Shown one piece after another: positions 14,269 through 22,244 of a DNA stretch of 39,574 nucleotides (positions are counted from its first letter, which is position 1; each line of letters starts with the position of its first letter). The notes under the pieces were generated by a model. That model did not search any database. It was not told the DNA's origin and saw only the letters and a program-made list of their open reading frames with translations. The position numbers were made by a program, and so were the translations under genes. The DNA lies in assembly GCA_031254195.1 (NCBI GenBank), contig JAIRUW010000011.1, positions 1 to 39,574 on the forward strand. Direction: 5' to 3'. The DNA comes from Oscillospiraceae bacterium. GTDB lineage: Bacteria; Bacillota; Clostridia; Oscillospirales; UBA929.

Positions 14269-14862
14269 ATGTTTCATTATGAAAAGAAACTGCAATACCC
14301 GGTTAATATCAAGAATCCAAATCCAAAGATGGCAAAAATTATTATTACGCAATACGGCGGACCCGACGGGGAACTGGGCGCCAGCCTAAGATACCTGAGC
14401 CAGCGCTATTCCATGCCGTACCCCGAGTTAAAGGGGCTTCTTACAGACATCGGTACAGAAGAGCTGGGGCATTTTGAGATGATTGGCGCAATCGTATACC
14501 AGCTGACCCGCAATCTGAACATAGACCAAATCAAGGCCAGCGGCTTTGACTCATATTTTGTTGACCATACGACAGGCATATACACCGTCGCGGCTTCCGG
14601 CAGCCCTTTTGACGCTTTTTCCTACGCGTCAAAAGGAGATGTCCTTACCGATCTGCATGAGGATTTGGCCGCGGAACAGAAAGCCAGAACGACCTATGAC
14701 AATATCCTGCGCCTGTGCGACGACCCCGACGTCATCGAACCCATCAAATTCCTGCGGCAAAGGGAGGTCATACATTATCAGCGCTTCGGCGAAGGCCTCG
14801 CCCTAGCGACGGAAAGGCTGGACGCTAGGAATTTCTACGCGTTCAACCCATCTTTCGATTAA
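14269..14862 (+). CDS. cotJC: Spore coat manganese catalase-like protein CotJC
   Basis: A 197-residue ferritin-fold, manganese-catalase-family protein deposited in the spore coat, where it may remove hydrogen peroxide. Probable dimanganese ligands are visible: Glu-35 (DGELGA), Glu-65 and His-68 (TEELGHFE), Glu-136 (LAAEQKA) and His-169 (EVIHYQRF). Its length and motif order match CotJC rather than the larger Lactobacillus-type catalase. It begins directly after the cotJB stop. The operon appears to end here, and a GC-rich structure follows at 14883-14925. Confidence 0.95.
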   Translation: MFHYEKKLQYPVNIKNPNPKMAKIIITQYGGPDGELGASLRYLSQRYSMPYPELKGLLTDIGTEELGHFEMIGAIVYQLTRNLNIDQIKASGFDSYFVDHTTGIYTVAASGSPFDAFSYASKGDVLTDLHEDLAAEQKARTTYDNILRLCDDPDVIEPIKFLRQREVIHYQRFGEGLALATERLDARNFYAFNPSFD

Positions 14863-14882
14863 TCGCTTAAAATAAGGTATAT

Positions 14883-14925
14883 GGGGCTTGCGAAAGGTGC
14901 GGCAGGGCGCCTGTTCAAAAGCCCC
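14883..14925. terminator. Branched hairpin after cotJC, possible weak terminator
   Basis: Outer stem GGGGCTT (14883-14889) / AAGCCCC (14919-14925), inner stem AGGTGC (14895-14900) / GCGCCT (14907-14912). No T-run follows on the plus strand, so termination is uncertain. Confidence 0.4.
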
Positions 14926-14935
14926 TGAGGGTTTG

Positions 14936-14964
14936 TTGACTTCATCCGGGAATTCTTGTATAAT
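14936..14964 (+). promoter_or_regulatory. Promoter of the REC-HD-GYP/antiporter operon
   Basis: TTGACT (14936-14941), 17-bp spacer, TATAAT (14959-14964), 33 bp before the ATG. Near consensus, so the operon is probably expressed during growth rather than only in sporulation. Confidence 0.85.
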
Positions 14965-14997
14965 AGACCAAAGAATAGAATGTAAGGGCGGGGTATT

Positions 14998-16077
14998 ATG
15001 AGTGACAGGCAAAAAACCATCATGCTCGTTGACGACCAGGCGCTCAACCTTACCATCGGCAAAAACCTGCTCAAAGACCTTTATAAGGTCTACACCATCC
15101 CGTCCGCCGAGCTTTTGCTGAACCTGCTCGAAACCGTCACCCCCGACTTAATTCTGCTGGACGTCATGATGCCGGTTATGAGCGGTTATGAGACTGTTGG
15201 GATACTCAAAGCCAATCCCAAGCTGGCGCAGATACCCGTTATCTTTCTGACCGCCTGTTCCGATGAGGAAAGCGAGCTGAAAGGGCTTAGCTTGGGCGCG
15301 ATTGACTACATAATGAAACCCTTTTCGGCGCCGCTTTTGCGTAAACGGATCGAAAACCAGCTTTTGGCCGAGGAGCATAAGAAAAGCCTCCAGATGTTCA
15401 ACGACAACCTTTCGGAAATGCTGCGGCAGAAAACAGACAACGTAATCTACCTGCAAAATGCGATGCTGGTCATGCTGGCCGACATGATGGAGTTCCGCGA
15501 CGAATTTTACGCGGGGCACGCCTTGAAGACACAGAAGTACATGGAAGTCCTGCTGGACGCCATGCAGGAGGAGGGCGTCTACCCGCAGGAGTTTGCCACT
15601 TTGGACAAATACGAGTGCGCTTCCGGCGCGAAGTTCCATGACATAGGAAAAATATTTATCAGCGACGCCATTTTGAACAAGGGGGACACGCTGACCGGGC
15701 AGGAAACCGAAATTATGAAAACGCATGTTTATGCCGGTCTGCAAATGATTTCCAAGCTGGAGATGATGGTAGACGATTCCTCCATGATACGGCACGCCCG
15801 GCAGATCATAGGCGGGCACCATGAGAAATGGGACGGCACCGGTTACCCCGCGGGCCTGAAAGGGCTGGACATCCCGCTGGAGGGGCGCCTGATGGCCATT
15901 GCCGACCAATATGACGAGCTGGTTTCCCCCCGTCCCTACAAGGAGCCTTTGAGCTTTGACGAAGCCCGGGCTTTTATCGAAAAGGGGAGCGGCACGAGCT
16001 TCGACCCGGAACTGGTGCGCCTCTTCATCAAGGTGAGCGGCTGCTTTGAGGACGCGGCGAAGGAGGATAGCGGTTGA
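14998..16077 (+). CDS. Response regulator with HD-GYP domain
   Basis: A 359-residue cyclic-di-GMP phosphodiesterase-type regulator. The receiver has DD (12-13), phospho-acceptor Asp-55, switch Thr-85 and Lys-107, all canonical. A helical linker leads to an HD-GYP domain with HALKTQKY near 174, HDIGK (His-214/Asp-215) and HHEKWDGTGYP (274-284). All residues expected for hydrolysis are present. The SD is GGGCGGGG. Its stop overlaps the TTG start of the antiporter (TTGA), and the antiporter SD lies in its last codons, so the two are translationally coupled. It is a paralogue of the protein at 12620-13651 but has an intact receiver. Confidence 0.95.
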   Translation: MSDRQKTIMLVDDQALNLTIGKNLLKDLYKVYTIPSAELLLNLLETVTPDLILLDVMMPVMSGYETVGILKANPKLAQIPVIFLTACSDEESELKGLSLGAIDYIMKPFSAPLLRKRIENQLLAEEHKKSLQMFNDNLSEMLRQKTDNVIYLQNAMLVMLADMMEFRDEFYAGHALKTQKYMEVLLDAMQEEGVYPQEFATLDKYECASGAKFHDIGKIFISDAILNKGDTLTGQETEIMKTHVYAGLQMISKLEMMVDDSSMIRHARQIIGGHHEKWDGTGYPAGLKGLDIPLEGRLMAIADQYDELVSPRPYKEPLSFDEARAFIEKGSGTSFDPELVRLFIKVSGCFEDAAKEDSG

Positions 16078-18401
16078 GCCTTTCCGCCCTGGTAACCGAT
16101 CTGGTGCTGATGCTGGTCGTCGCCGGCGTCACATCGGTCGTATTCAAAAAACTCCGGCAACCCTTGGTGCTGGGGTATATTGTCGCGGGCTTTTTAATCG
16201 GGCCTTCCTTCACTGCGATCCCCACCGTGATAGACATGGACGGTATCCATATATGGGCGGAGGTCGGGATTGTCTGCATCATGTTCGCCCACGGCCTGGA
16301 GTTCAGTTTCCATAAACTCGCCCACGCGGGCAATTCGGCTATCGTCACGTCCTTGACTAAGGTCGCGGGGATTTCCGTGCTCGGGTTTTTCGCCGGGCGT
16401 GCGCTGGGTTGGAGCCTGGCCGACAGCTTGGTTTTGGGCGGGGTGCTGACCATATCGGCGGCTACCATCATCGTAAAAGCCTTTGAGGAGCTGAATCTGC
16501 GGGGGCGCGGTTTTACCAGGGTGGTGGCCGGAACGCTGGTCATGGTGGAGCTCGGCGGCGTGTTTTTGATGGTGACCATGTCCACATATGTCCAAAACCA
16601 AAGCGGCGGCGAACTGGCTGTCACCATCGCCCAATTGTTGCTGTATCTGGCTCTGTGGCTGATTTTAGGCATCTTTGTCATCCCGTCTGTCCTGAAGCGC
16701 GCGAAAAACCTGATGAACGATGAGACGTTGCTTATCGTCGCGCTGGGGGTCTGTTTCGGGATGGCCCTTCTGTTTGCGAACATCGGGCTGTCGGCGGCTT
16801 TGGGGGCGTTTATCGCCGGCTCTATATTGGCCGGGACGATTTTTGCTGAGAAGATCGAGCATTTACACAACCCTGTCAAAAACCTGTTTGGAGCCATCTT
16901 CTTCATTTCGGTGGGGATGCTGGTCGAGCCGGCCGCGATTGTCAATTACGCGTGGCCGATTATTTTGCTCGCGCTGGTGACGATTGTGGGCAACCTACTC
17001 TTTTCGCCGCTGGGTGTTTTGCTGTCAGGGCAGAAGCTGCATACCGCTATATTCAGCGGCGTAAGCATGACGCAGATTGGTGAGTTTTCGTTCGTTATCA
17101 TAGCGTTCGGCTTAAACCTCGGACTGATCAGCGAGTTTTTATACCCGGTCGTCATCTCCGTGTCGGTCATCACCACATTTACCACACCCTATTTTGTGAG
17201 GAACGCCGAAACGATATATACTGCGGTCAAAAAAATCTTGCCTGCCAAACTGCTTGGCAGAATAGACGGAGATCTCCCCGCCGAGGGGAGTGTGAAGGAA
17301 AAGGACACTTACTGGAAATGGTTTGCCAGGCGGTATATCGTTGATACCCTTGTGAAAGGGATTATAGCGTTTGGTATTTTACAGCTTGGCATATACTTTA
17401 TCGGCCCCTTGGTCGAGCGGTTTATACCGTCTACAGGCGGGCGGCTGCTGACGACCGGCATCGTCTTCCTTTGTATGGCTCCCTTTTTAGCTACATTGCT
17501 CTATCAGCGCGGCAAAGACGTCTCCATCAGCCGTAAAGCGAACCGGATACCGCAACTTGTAGTGATGACGGTAAGAATCGCTCTGACCGTTTTCATCCTC
17601 CTCATCACAGCCGTCCGGTTTTTAAGCATAACATGGGGCTGGATTGTCATCCCCGCTGTCCTGCTTGTCCTTTTGATTTCCCGCTCCGATTGGATCGTAG
17701 GCCGCTACCTCAATGTGGAAACCCTCTTTTTGTCCAATTTCCACGAAAAAAGGTTGCTCGACCAGACCGGGCCGGACATCATCTATGACCCGGGGCACGG
17801 CTGGATCAGTGAGCAGCTTTGGATAGAGGAATACATCGTCGGGCAGGACTGCAAGGACGTCGGAACCGTGTTGCGGGATTTGAAATGGAGACGCGACTAC
17901 CATGTCAATATCATCAAAATCATTTCAAGCCAAAAGCACTTCAATATTCCCGACGCCGCCTACAGACTGCAAACGGGTGACATTATATTTCTGCTGGGCG
18001 CGAAGGATAAGACAGACATGTTCGAGGCCGCGGCAACGAGGGACCGCACATGGCCCCAGAAGCACAAGGGCGCGGTCAAGCTGCGGGATTTCATCGTAAG
18101 CGAGGAAAACGAACATGGCGAGAACCGGCTGTTCTGTTACTCGATATTGGTAGAAAAAGGGGAGCGGTTTGAAGGGCGGAACGTAAAATCCTCTAAAATA
18201 GGCGTGGATTTCAACTGCAATATCATAGGCATACAGAGAGACAACTATCACATCATCTATCCCGATTCGAAGTTTGTTCTGCAAAACGGCGACCAGATTT
18301 GGGTCTTGGGCGGCTACAAGATGGTCGGGCAGCTGATTGTGGAAAACCTCATCCAGACGGAGGAGCAGGAGTTGGCGGACGCCTTGGACGGGCGGCGGTG
18401 A
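16074..18401 (+). CDS. CPA2-type cation/proton antiporter with two C-terminal RCK_C domains
   Basis: A 775-residue membrane transporter, probably exchanging K+ or Na+ for H+. Residues about 1-390 form the 12-13 helix Na_H_Exchanger core of the KefB/CPA2 type (VAGVTSVVFKKLRQPLVLGY, IGPSFTAIP, FAHGLEFSF). A further block of about four membrane helices (about 420-545) is an additional element. The cytosolic tail carries two TrkA_C/RCK_C-like domains (about 581-650 and 665-757, the latter ending DQIWVLGGYKMV). No RCK_N NAD-binding domain is visible. TTG 16074 is the start, with AAGGAGG 7 nt upstream inside the previous gene. RCK_C domains of Firmicutes K+ transporters commonly bind c-di-AMP, so such gating is a reasonable inference. 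It is convergent with the acyl-CoA synthetase gene, with a 4-bp gap. Confidence 0.9.
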   Translation: MSLSALVTDLVLMLVVAGVTSVVFKKLRQPLVLGYIVAGFLIGPSFTAIPTVIDMDGIHIWAEVGIVCIMFAHGLEFSFHKLAHAGNSAIVTSLTKVAGISVLGFFAGRALGWSLADSLVLGGVLTISAATIIVKAFEELNLRGRGFTRVVAGTLVMVELGGVFLMVTMSTYVQNQSGGELAVTIAQLLLYLALWLILGIFVIPSVLKRAKNLMNDETLLIVALGVCFGMALLFANIGLSAALGAFIAGSILAGTIFAEKIEHLHNPVKNLFGAIFFISVGMLVEPAAIVNYAWPIILLALVTIVGNLLFSPLGVLLSGQKLHTAIFSGVSMTQIGEFSFVIIAFGLNLGLISEFLYPVVISVSVITTFTTPYFVRNAETIYTAVKKILPAKLLGRIDGDLPAEGSVKEKDTYWKWFARRYIVDTLVKGIIAFGILQLGIYFIGPLVERFIPSTGGRLLTTGIVFLCMAPFLATLLYQRGKDVSISRKANRIPQLVVMTVRIALTVFILLITAVRFLSITWGWIVIPAVLLVLLISRSDWIVGRYLNVETLFLSNFHEKRLLDQTGPDIIYDPGHGWISEQLWIEEYIVGQDCKDVGTVLRDLKWRRDYHVNIIKIISSQKHFNIPDAAYRLQTGDIIFLLGAKDKTDMFEAAATRDRTWPQKHKGAVKLRDFIVSEENEHGENRLFCYSILVEKGERFEGRNVKSSKIGVDFNCNIIGIQRDNYHIIYPDSKFVLQNGDQIWVLGGYKMVGQLIVENLIQTEEQELADALDGRR

Positions 18402-18405
18402 GGGG

Positions 18406-20079
18406 CTACATATTGTCCTTCTCGCGAATCTCCACCCGCCGGATTTTGCCCGATATGGTTTTAGGCAGGGCATCCACATACTCGACGATGCGAGGATACT
18501 TATACGGCGCGGTGGTTTTCTTGACATGGTTTTGCAACTCTTTAGTCAGTTCCGGCGATCCTTCATATCCTTGCGACAGCACGACGGTGGCCTTGACCGC
18601 AAAGCCGCGCTCCTCGTCCGGCATGCCGGTGACGGCGCATTCGGTGACGGCGGGGTGCTCCATCAGGACGCTCTCTACCTCAAAGGGGCCGATGCGGTAA
18701 CCGGAGGATTTTATCACATCATCGGTGCGGCCAACGTACCAAAAGAAACCCATCTCGTCTTTATACGCCGTGTCTCCGGTGTGATATAAATCGTCGTACC
18801 AGACGCTTTTGGTCATCTCGTCGTCGCGGTAATAGCCCGAAAACATGCCGAAGGGCTTGCCGCCGCCCGCTTCGTCGGTACGGATACAGATTTCCCCCGT
18901 CACGCCGGGGCCGACTTCGTTTCCGTTCTCGTCGGCAATGATCATGCGGTAGCCGGGGGCGGGCAGTCCCATCGAGCCGAGCCGGGGCTGCATCCATGGA
19001 TACCCTGTCCAGCAGCTCAGGGTGGTTTCGGTCTGCCCGAAGCCTTCGAATATCTTATGCCCGGTCCCCGCCTGCCAGACTTTGAATACCTCCGGGTTGA
19101 GGGCCTCCCCGGCCGTAGAGCAATGCTTCAGGGAGGAGAGGTCGTACTGCTTTAAGTCCTCTTTGATCAGATAGCGGTACATAGTGGGCGGCGCGCAGAA
19201 GGTGGTGACTCCGTATTTCGCCATCTTTTCGAGAATGTCGGGCGCGGAGAACCTATCAAAGTCATAGGTGAAAACAGCGCTTCCGGCTAGCCATTGGCTG
19301 TACATCTTCCCCCATAGGCTTTTCAGCCAGCCGGTGTCGGAGATGGTGAAGTGCAGGCCGCCGTCCTCACAACGGTGCCAGAAGCAGCCGGTCATGATAT
19401 GCCCAAGCGGGTAAGTGTAGTCGTGCCAGACCATCTTGGGATAACCGGTGGTGCCGGACGAGAAAGCCATCAGCATCATATCACCCTTAACGGTGTTGCG
19501 GGCAATCGGCGTCTCCGGCGCGGCTTCCAATCCGGCGTCAAAGTCTATCCATTTCTCATTAGGCACAGTATCGCCGAATACCACCAGCTTCTTGACTGTC
19601 GGGCAGTCCGGCAGAGCCTCGTCCATAGCGGCGGTCACGCCGAAGCGGGGTGTGGTCAGCAACATTTTGATTGAAGCGGCGTTCATGCGGTAGACGAAGT
19701 CCTTTGCCGTGAGCAGATAGGTGGCGGGGACGGCAACCGCTCCCATACGGTGCAGCCCCATCAGCACCGGCCAGTATCGCCAGTCGCGGGACATGGTCAG
19801 CATGACCATATCGCCCTTTTCGATGCCCTGAGCTGTAAAGAAATTGGCGGCCTTGACCGACAGGCGGCGGATCTCCTCAAAGCTAAACCGCTTTTCCTCC
19901 CCTTCGTTGGATACCCATAGCATAGCCAGCTTGTCCGGGGTTTCGGCGGCTATCGCGTCAAGGCAGTCAAAGGCGAAGTTGAAGTCGCCGGGCATGGTCA
20001 GTTTGTAGTTTTTTTGCAAATCCTCCAGCGTAACGAAGTCGTCACGGTGGCGGCCTGTAAATGTCTCATATAACGGCAC
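18406..20079 (-). CDS. Acyl-CoA synthetase, medium-chain type (AMP-binding)
   Basis: An ATP-dependent carboxylate-CoA ligase of 557 residues that activates an organic acid through an acyl-adenylate. ANL-superfamily signatures are the P-loop FSSGTTGYPK (about residue 206), GFGQTETT (near 344), YHTGD (near 431), the hinge GRTDDVIKSSGYRIGPFEVE (near 450) and the C-terminal catalytic Lys in PKTISGKIRR (about 546). Overall it resembles medium-chain or aryl acyl-CoA synthetases (MACS). The start is GTG 20079 with AAAGGGG upstream, 4 bp after the XRE-cupin gene. With an OFA-family transporter upstream, the operon suggests uptake and CoA activation of a carboxylate. The substrate is unknown. Confidence 0.93.
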   Translation of the reverse strand: MPLYETFTGRHRDDFVTLEDLQKNYKLTMPGDFNFAFDCLDAIAAETPDKLAMLWVSNEGEEKRFSFEEIRRLSVKAANFFTAQGIEKGDMVMLTMSRDWRYWPVLMGLHRMGAVAVPATYLLTAKDFVYRMNAASIKMLLTTPRFGVTAAMDEALPDCPTVKKLVVFGDTVPNEKWIDFDAGLEAAPETPIARNTVKGDMMLMAFSSGTTGYPKMVWHDYTYPLGHIMTGCFWHRCEDGGLHFTISDTGWLKSLWGKMYSQWLAGSAVFTYDFDRFSAPDILEKMAKYGVTTFCAPPTMYRYLIKEDLKQYDLSSLKHCSTAGEALNPEVFKVWQAGTGHKIFEGFGQTETTLSCWTGYPWMQPRLGSMGLPAPGYRMIIADENGNEVGPGVTGEICIRTDEAGGGKPFGMFSGYYRDDEMTKSVWYDDLYHTGDTAYKDEMGFFWYVGRTDDVIKSSGYRIGPFEVESVLMEHPAVTECAVTGMPDEERGFAVKATVVLSQGYEGSPELTKELQNHVKKTTAPYKYPRIVEYVDALPKTISGKIRRVEIREKDNM

Positions 20080-20083
20080 GGTG

Positions 20084-20686
20084 TTAGTCCCCTTTCTGCA
20101 TGACTATGGCTAGGAATTTTGCCGGTTTGCCGTCCAGCGCGCGCATGGCGTGAGCGTTGGACGCGTTGAAATATATGCTGTCGCCAGGGTTGAGGTCATA
20201 AGCCAGCTCGCCCATGAAAAACCGCATCCGGCCTTCCACCATCAGGTTGAACTCCTGCCCGGAGTGGGCGTGCTGCACAGGTTTTATCTCCGTCCCCGCT
20301 GCCGCAGCAGCCATTGCCTCCGGCGGCTCGCCGGTGGGCTCCACTGTAACCATAAACGGTTCGGCCAGCTTGTCTCGGAAGGTAAACGCTAAGTGCTTGT
20401 AACTGTAGGCCGCCCGGCGGTCGATGGCGTAACCCTCGCCGGCGCGGGTCAGGCAGCAGCCCGACAGCTTAGGCGAATCTCCGCTCATCAAATCCACCAC
20501 ATCCACTCTAAGGGCGCGGGCGGCGTTGTAGAGGAAGGAGAAAGAAAAATCCCGTTCGCCGCGCTCATACGCTTCAATCTGTTCCGCAGGAACATCGCAA
20601 TGTGCCGCGAGTTCCTGCCTGCTAATGCCCTCGATTTCTCTTAGCGCGGCCAGCCGGCCGCCGATCTCACGCAGTTGGTCTGTCAT
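20084..20686 (-). CDS. XRE-family regulator with cupin domain
   Basis: A 200-residue transcription factor. The N-terminal helix-turn-helix (about 6-62, LREIEGISRQELAAHCDVPA) is of the XRE type. The C-terminal cupin (about 130-197) has HAHSGQEFNLMVEGRMRF and LNPGDSIYFNASNAHAMRAL, a small-molecule-binding beta barrel. The SD GGGGGAG precedes ATG 20686, and the first 20 bp overlap the transporter gene. XRE-cupin regulators are repeatedly found next to acyl-CoA synthetase genes, which they probably control in response to a carboxylate or CoA ester; that role here is inference from the operon. Confidence 0.93.
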   Translation of the reverse strand: MTDQLREIGGRLAALREIEGISRQELAAHCDVPAEQIEAYERGERDFSFSFLYNAARALRVDVVDLMSGDSPKLSGCCLTRAGEGYAIDRRAAYSYKHLAFTFRDKLAEPFMVTVEPTGEPPEAMAAAAAGTEIKPVQHAHSGQEFNLMVEGRMRFFMGELAYDLNPGDSIYFNASNAHAMRALDGKPAKFLAIVMQKGD

Positions 20687-21941
20687 GGTTAGCTCCCCCT
20701 TTATTTTGTTTGCGCTTGCTCATTCCCTTCAGTATCAGCATGATAGCCATCCCTGCCGCGGCGCAGCATGACGCGATGACAAACGCCGGGAACATGAGGC
20801 TTATGTCGTCCGCTTCCGCCGCCACATTTCTATAGGATCCCGCGACCTGCGATGAAATGACCGCCCCGGTCCCAAAGCCCAGCAGCACAAACCCGTAGTT
20901 GGTCGCCATGTGCTTTGCGCCGAACAGGTCAGCCGTGAGGGAAGGGAAGGTGGACAGCAGGCCGCCGTAGAAAAAACCGATCAGCGCGATCAGGATATAA
21001 ACCCACACGCCTTGCGACATGTTGACAAACAGGGAAAGGACCGAGCCTCCGGCGAGCAGGACGAGTATGGTATTCTTCCTCCCTATCCTATCAGAAACCA
21101 TTCCCCAAAGCAAACGCCCGAGGGAGTTGAACATGGAAATCGCCAGGACGCCGACAGTCGCGGTTTCCGCCATTCCCTTGGCGACAGCGATGGGCTTCGC
21201 GAAGCCGATCATCATCAGCCCGCCAATGCACCCCAACATGAACGCGGCGGTGACCAGATAGAATTTCGGGCTTTTCAGCATCTGCAATGGGGTTCGGTCT
21301 TCCGCCGTCTTAACAGGCGCGGAGGCGGATGAGATAACGGACGCCATATGGCCGGCGGGCGGATTTTTGAGGAAGACGCTGCCAATGGTGCAGACGACAA
21401 AAAACACCGCGCTCAGGACCAAAAATGCCTTCGGTTCCCCGGCTCCCTGCCCGCCGAAGGAGACAATCAGCCTCTCCACAATTGGCGTGAAGACGACGCC
21501 GCCAAACCCCAGCGCCGAGACGATTACCCCGGTGACCAGCCCTTTTTTGTGCGGGTACCATTTCTGCGCGCAGGCGATGGTGGTGGAGTATGTAAACCCC
21601 ATTCCCACTCCGCCCATGACGCCGTACGTGACCCACAGCAGCCATGCCGCTTCCTCCGTTACAAAGGAAGCGAGGAGAAACCCGGCGCTTAGGATGATTC
21701 CGCCCGCGAAGACGACAAGCCTGGTGGAAAACATCACCGCCAGCTTGCCGCCGATGACGCTGCCGATGGTCAGCGTGGCAAGCAGCAGCGAGAAGGTAAG
21801 GCTTGCCGCCGCGTTGTCGCCGCCGAAGATGCTGTTTGCTATGCCTGTTTGGAAAACGCTCCAGATATATGCTATGCCGAGGGTAAGCTGGATGGCGATG
21901 GCCGCGGCCACCGTGAAAAGGCCCTGTTTTGTTTGTTGCAT
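20667..21941 (-). CDS. MFS transporter, oxalate/formate antiporter (OFA) family
   Basis: A 424-residue twelve-helix major facilitator. OFA-type features are the N-terminal TLGIAYIWSVFQTGI, MGGVGMGFTYSTTIACAQKW, the KKGLVTGVIVSALGFGG motif after helix 4 and the matching GFGTGAVISSQVAGSY in the second half. Members import or exchange small carboxylates such as oxalate, formate or lactate. The SD GGAGGG precedes ATG 21941. The gene is the first large one in an operon with XRE-cupin and acyl-CoA synthetase genes, so the imported acid is probably activated with CoA. The leader contains a strong promoter, a small membrane ORF and an intrinsic terminator, so read-through may be regulated. Confidence 0.93.
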   Translation of the reverse strand: MQQTKQGLFTVAAAIAIQLTLGIAYIWSVFQTGIANSIFGGDNAAASLTFSLLLATLTIGSVIGGKLAVMFSTRLVVFAGGIILSAGFLLASFVTEEAAWLLWVTYGVMGGVGMGFTYSTTIACAQKWYPHKKGLVTGVIVSALGFGGVVFTPIVERLIVSFGGQGAGEPKAFLVLSAVFFVVCTIGSVFLKNPPAGHMASVISSASAPVKTAEDRTPLQMLKSPKFYLVTAAFMLGCIGGLMMIGFAKPIAVAKGMAETATVGVLAISMFNSLGRLLWGMVSDRIGRKNTILVLLAGGSVLSLFVNMSQGVWVYILIALIGFFYGGLLSTFPSLTADLFGAKHMATNYGFVLLGFGTGAVISSQVAGSYRNVAAEADDISLMFPAFVIASCCAAAGMAIMLILKGMSKRKQNKGGANHDRPTA

Positions 21942-21971
21942 ATACTATCCCTCCATCGTTTTTGCGCCAAC

Positions 21972-22009
21972 AAATAAAAATCCTGCCGCAATCCTTTGAT
22001 TGCGGCAGG
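21972..22009 (-). terminator. Intrinsic terminator inside the OFA operon leader
   Basis: Perfect 12-bp stem CCTGCCGCAATC / GATTGCGGCAGG (21982-21993 and 21998-22009) with a 4-nt loop. On the minus strand ATTTTTATTTG follows. It lies between the promoter with its small ORF and the transporter start, so it should attenuate the operon. Confidence 0.8.
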
Positions 22010-22028
22010 TGTGGAATTAATTTCCTGT

Positions 22029-22127
22029 TTACACCGAGCCAAGCAATCGCGGTTTGCCAAACACCGTAAGCAGAGAGATCATAAAGATCCCTCCGATTAG
22101 AATGATAATGGCAAACAAACGATTTAT
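22029..22127 (-). CDS. Putative small single-span membrane protein in the OFA leader, noncanonical start
   Basis: A 32-codon frame reading INRLFAIIILIGGIFM followed by ISLLTVFGKPRLLGSV and TAA: a short basic start, about 20 hydrophobic residues and a basic tail, as expected of a one-helix membrane protein. AGGGGG (22141-22136) lies 8 nt before ATA 22127 (5 nt before ATC 22130), but no AUG, GUG or UUG occurs at a usable distance. A second site, GGAGGG at 22094-22089, precedes ATG 22082, giving the 17-residue MISLLTVFGKPRLLGSV. Some MFS transporters are encoded beside small one-helix partners; this ORF could be such a subunit or a leader peptide for the adjacent terminator. No homologue was checked. 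Confidence 0.45.
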   Translation of the reverse strand: MNRLFAIIILIGGIFMISLLTVFGKPRLLGSV

Positions 22128-22168
22128 GATGCCAGCCCCCTAGAAACAATTTGTCAGCGATGGTATGC

Positions 22169-22197
22169 AGTATAGCAGACGCATTTTCTCTTGTCAA
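22169..22197 (-). promoter_or_regulatory. Promoter of the OFA operon
   Basis: On the minus strand TTGACA (22197-22192), 17-bp spacer, TATACT (22174-22169). A near-consensus sigma-A promoter giving a leader of about 220 nt. Confidence 0.85.
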
Positions 22198-22198
22198 C

Positions 22199-22216
22199 CT
22201 TTTTTTGCAAAAAAAG
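22199..22216. promoter_or_regulatory. Perfect A/T-tract palindrome between divergent promoters
   Basis: CTTTTTTTGCAAAAAAAG is an exact 18-bp palindrome. It abuts the OFA operon -35 and lies about 30 bp upstream of the kinase -10. It could be intrinsically bent DNA or a regulator site. Confidence 0.5.
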
Positions 22217-22244
22217 TTTATGAGGTGCTTTTGACACACATATA

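Noticed and set aside
21310..22239. 309-codon minus-strand frame through the OFA leader and transporter
   Set aside because: It reads the transporter gene out of frame. The transporter frame has the SD and the MFS motifs.
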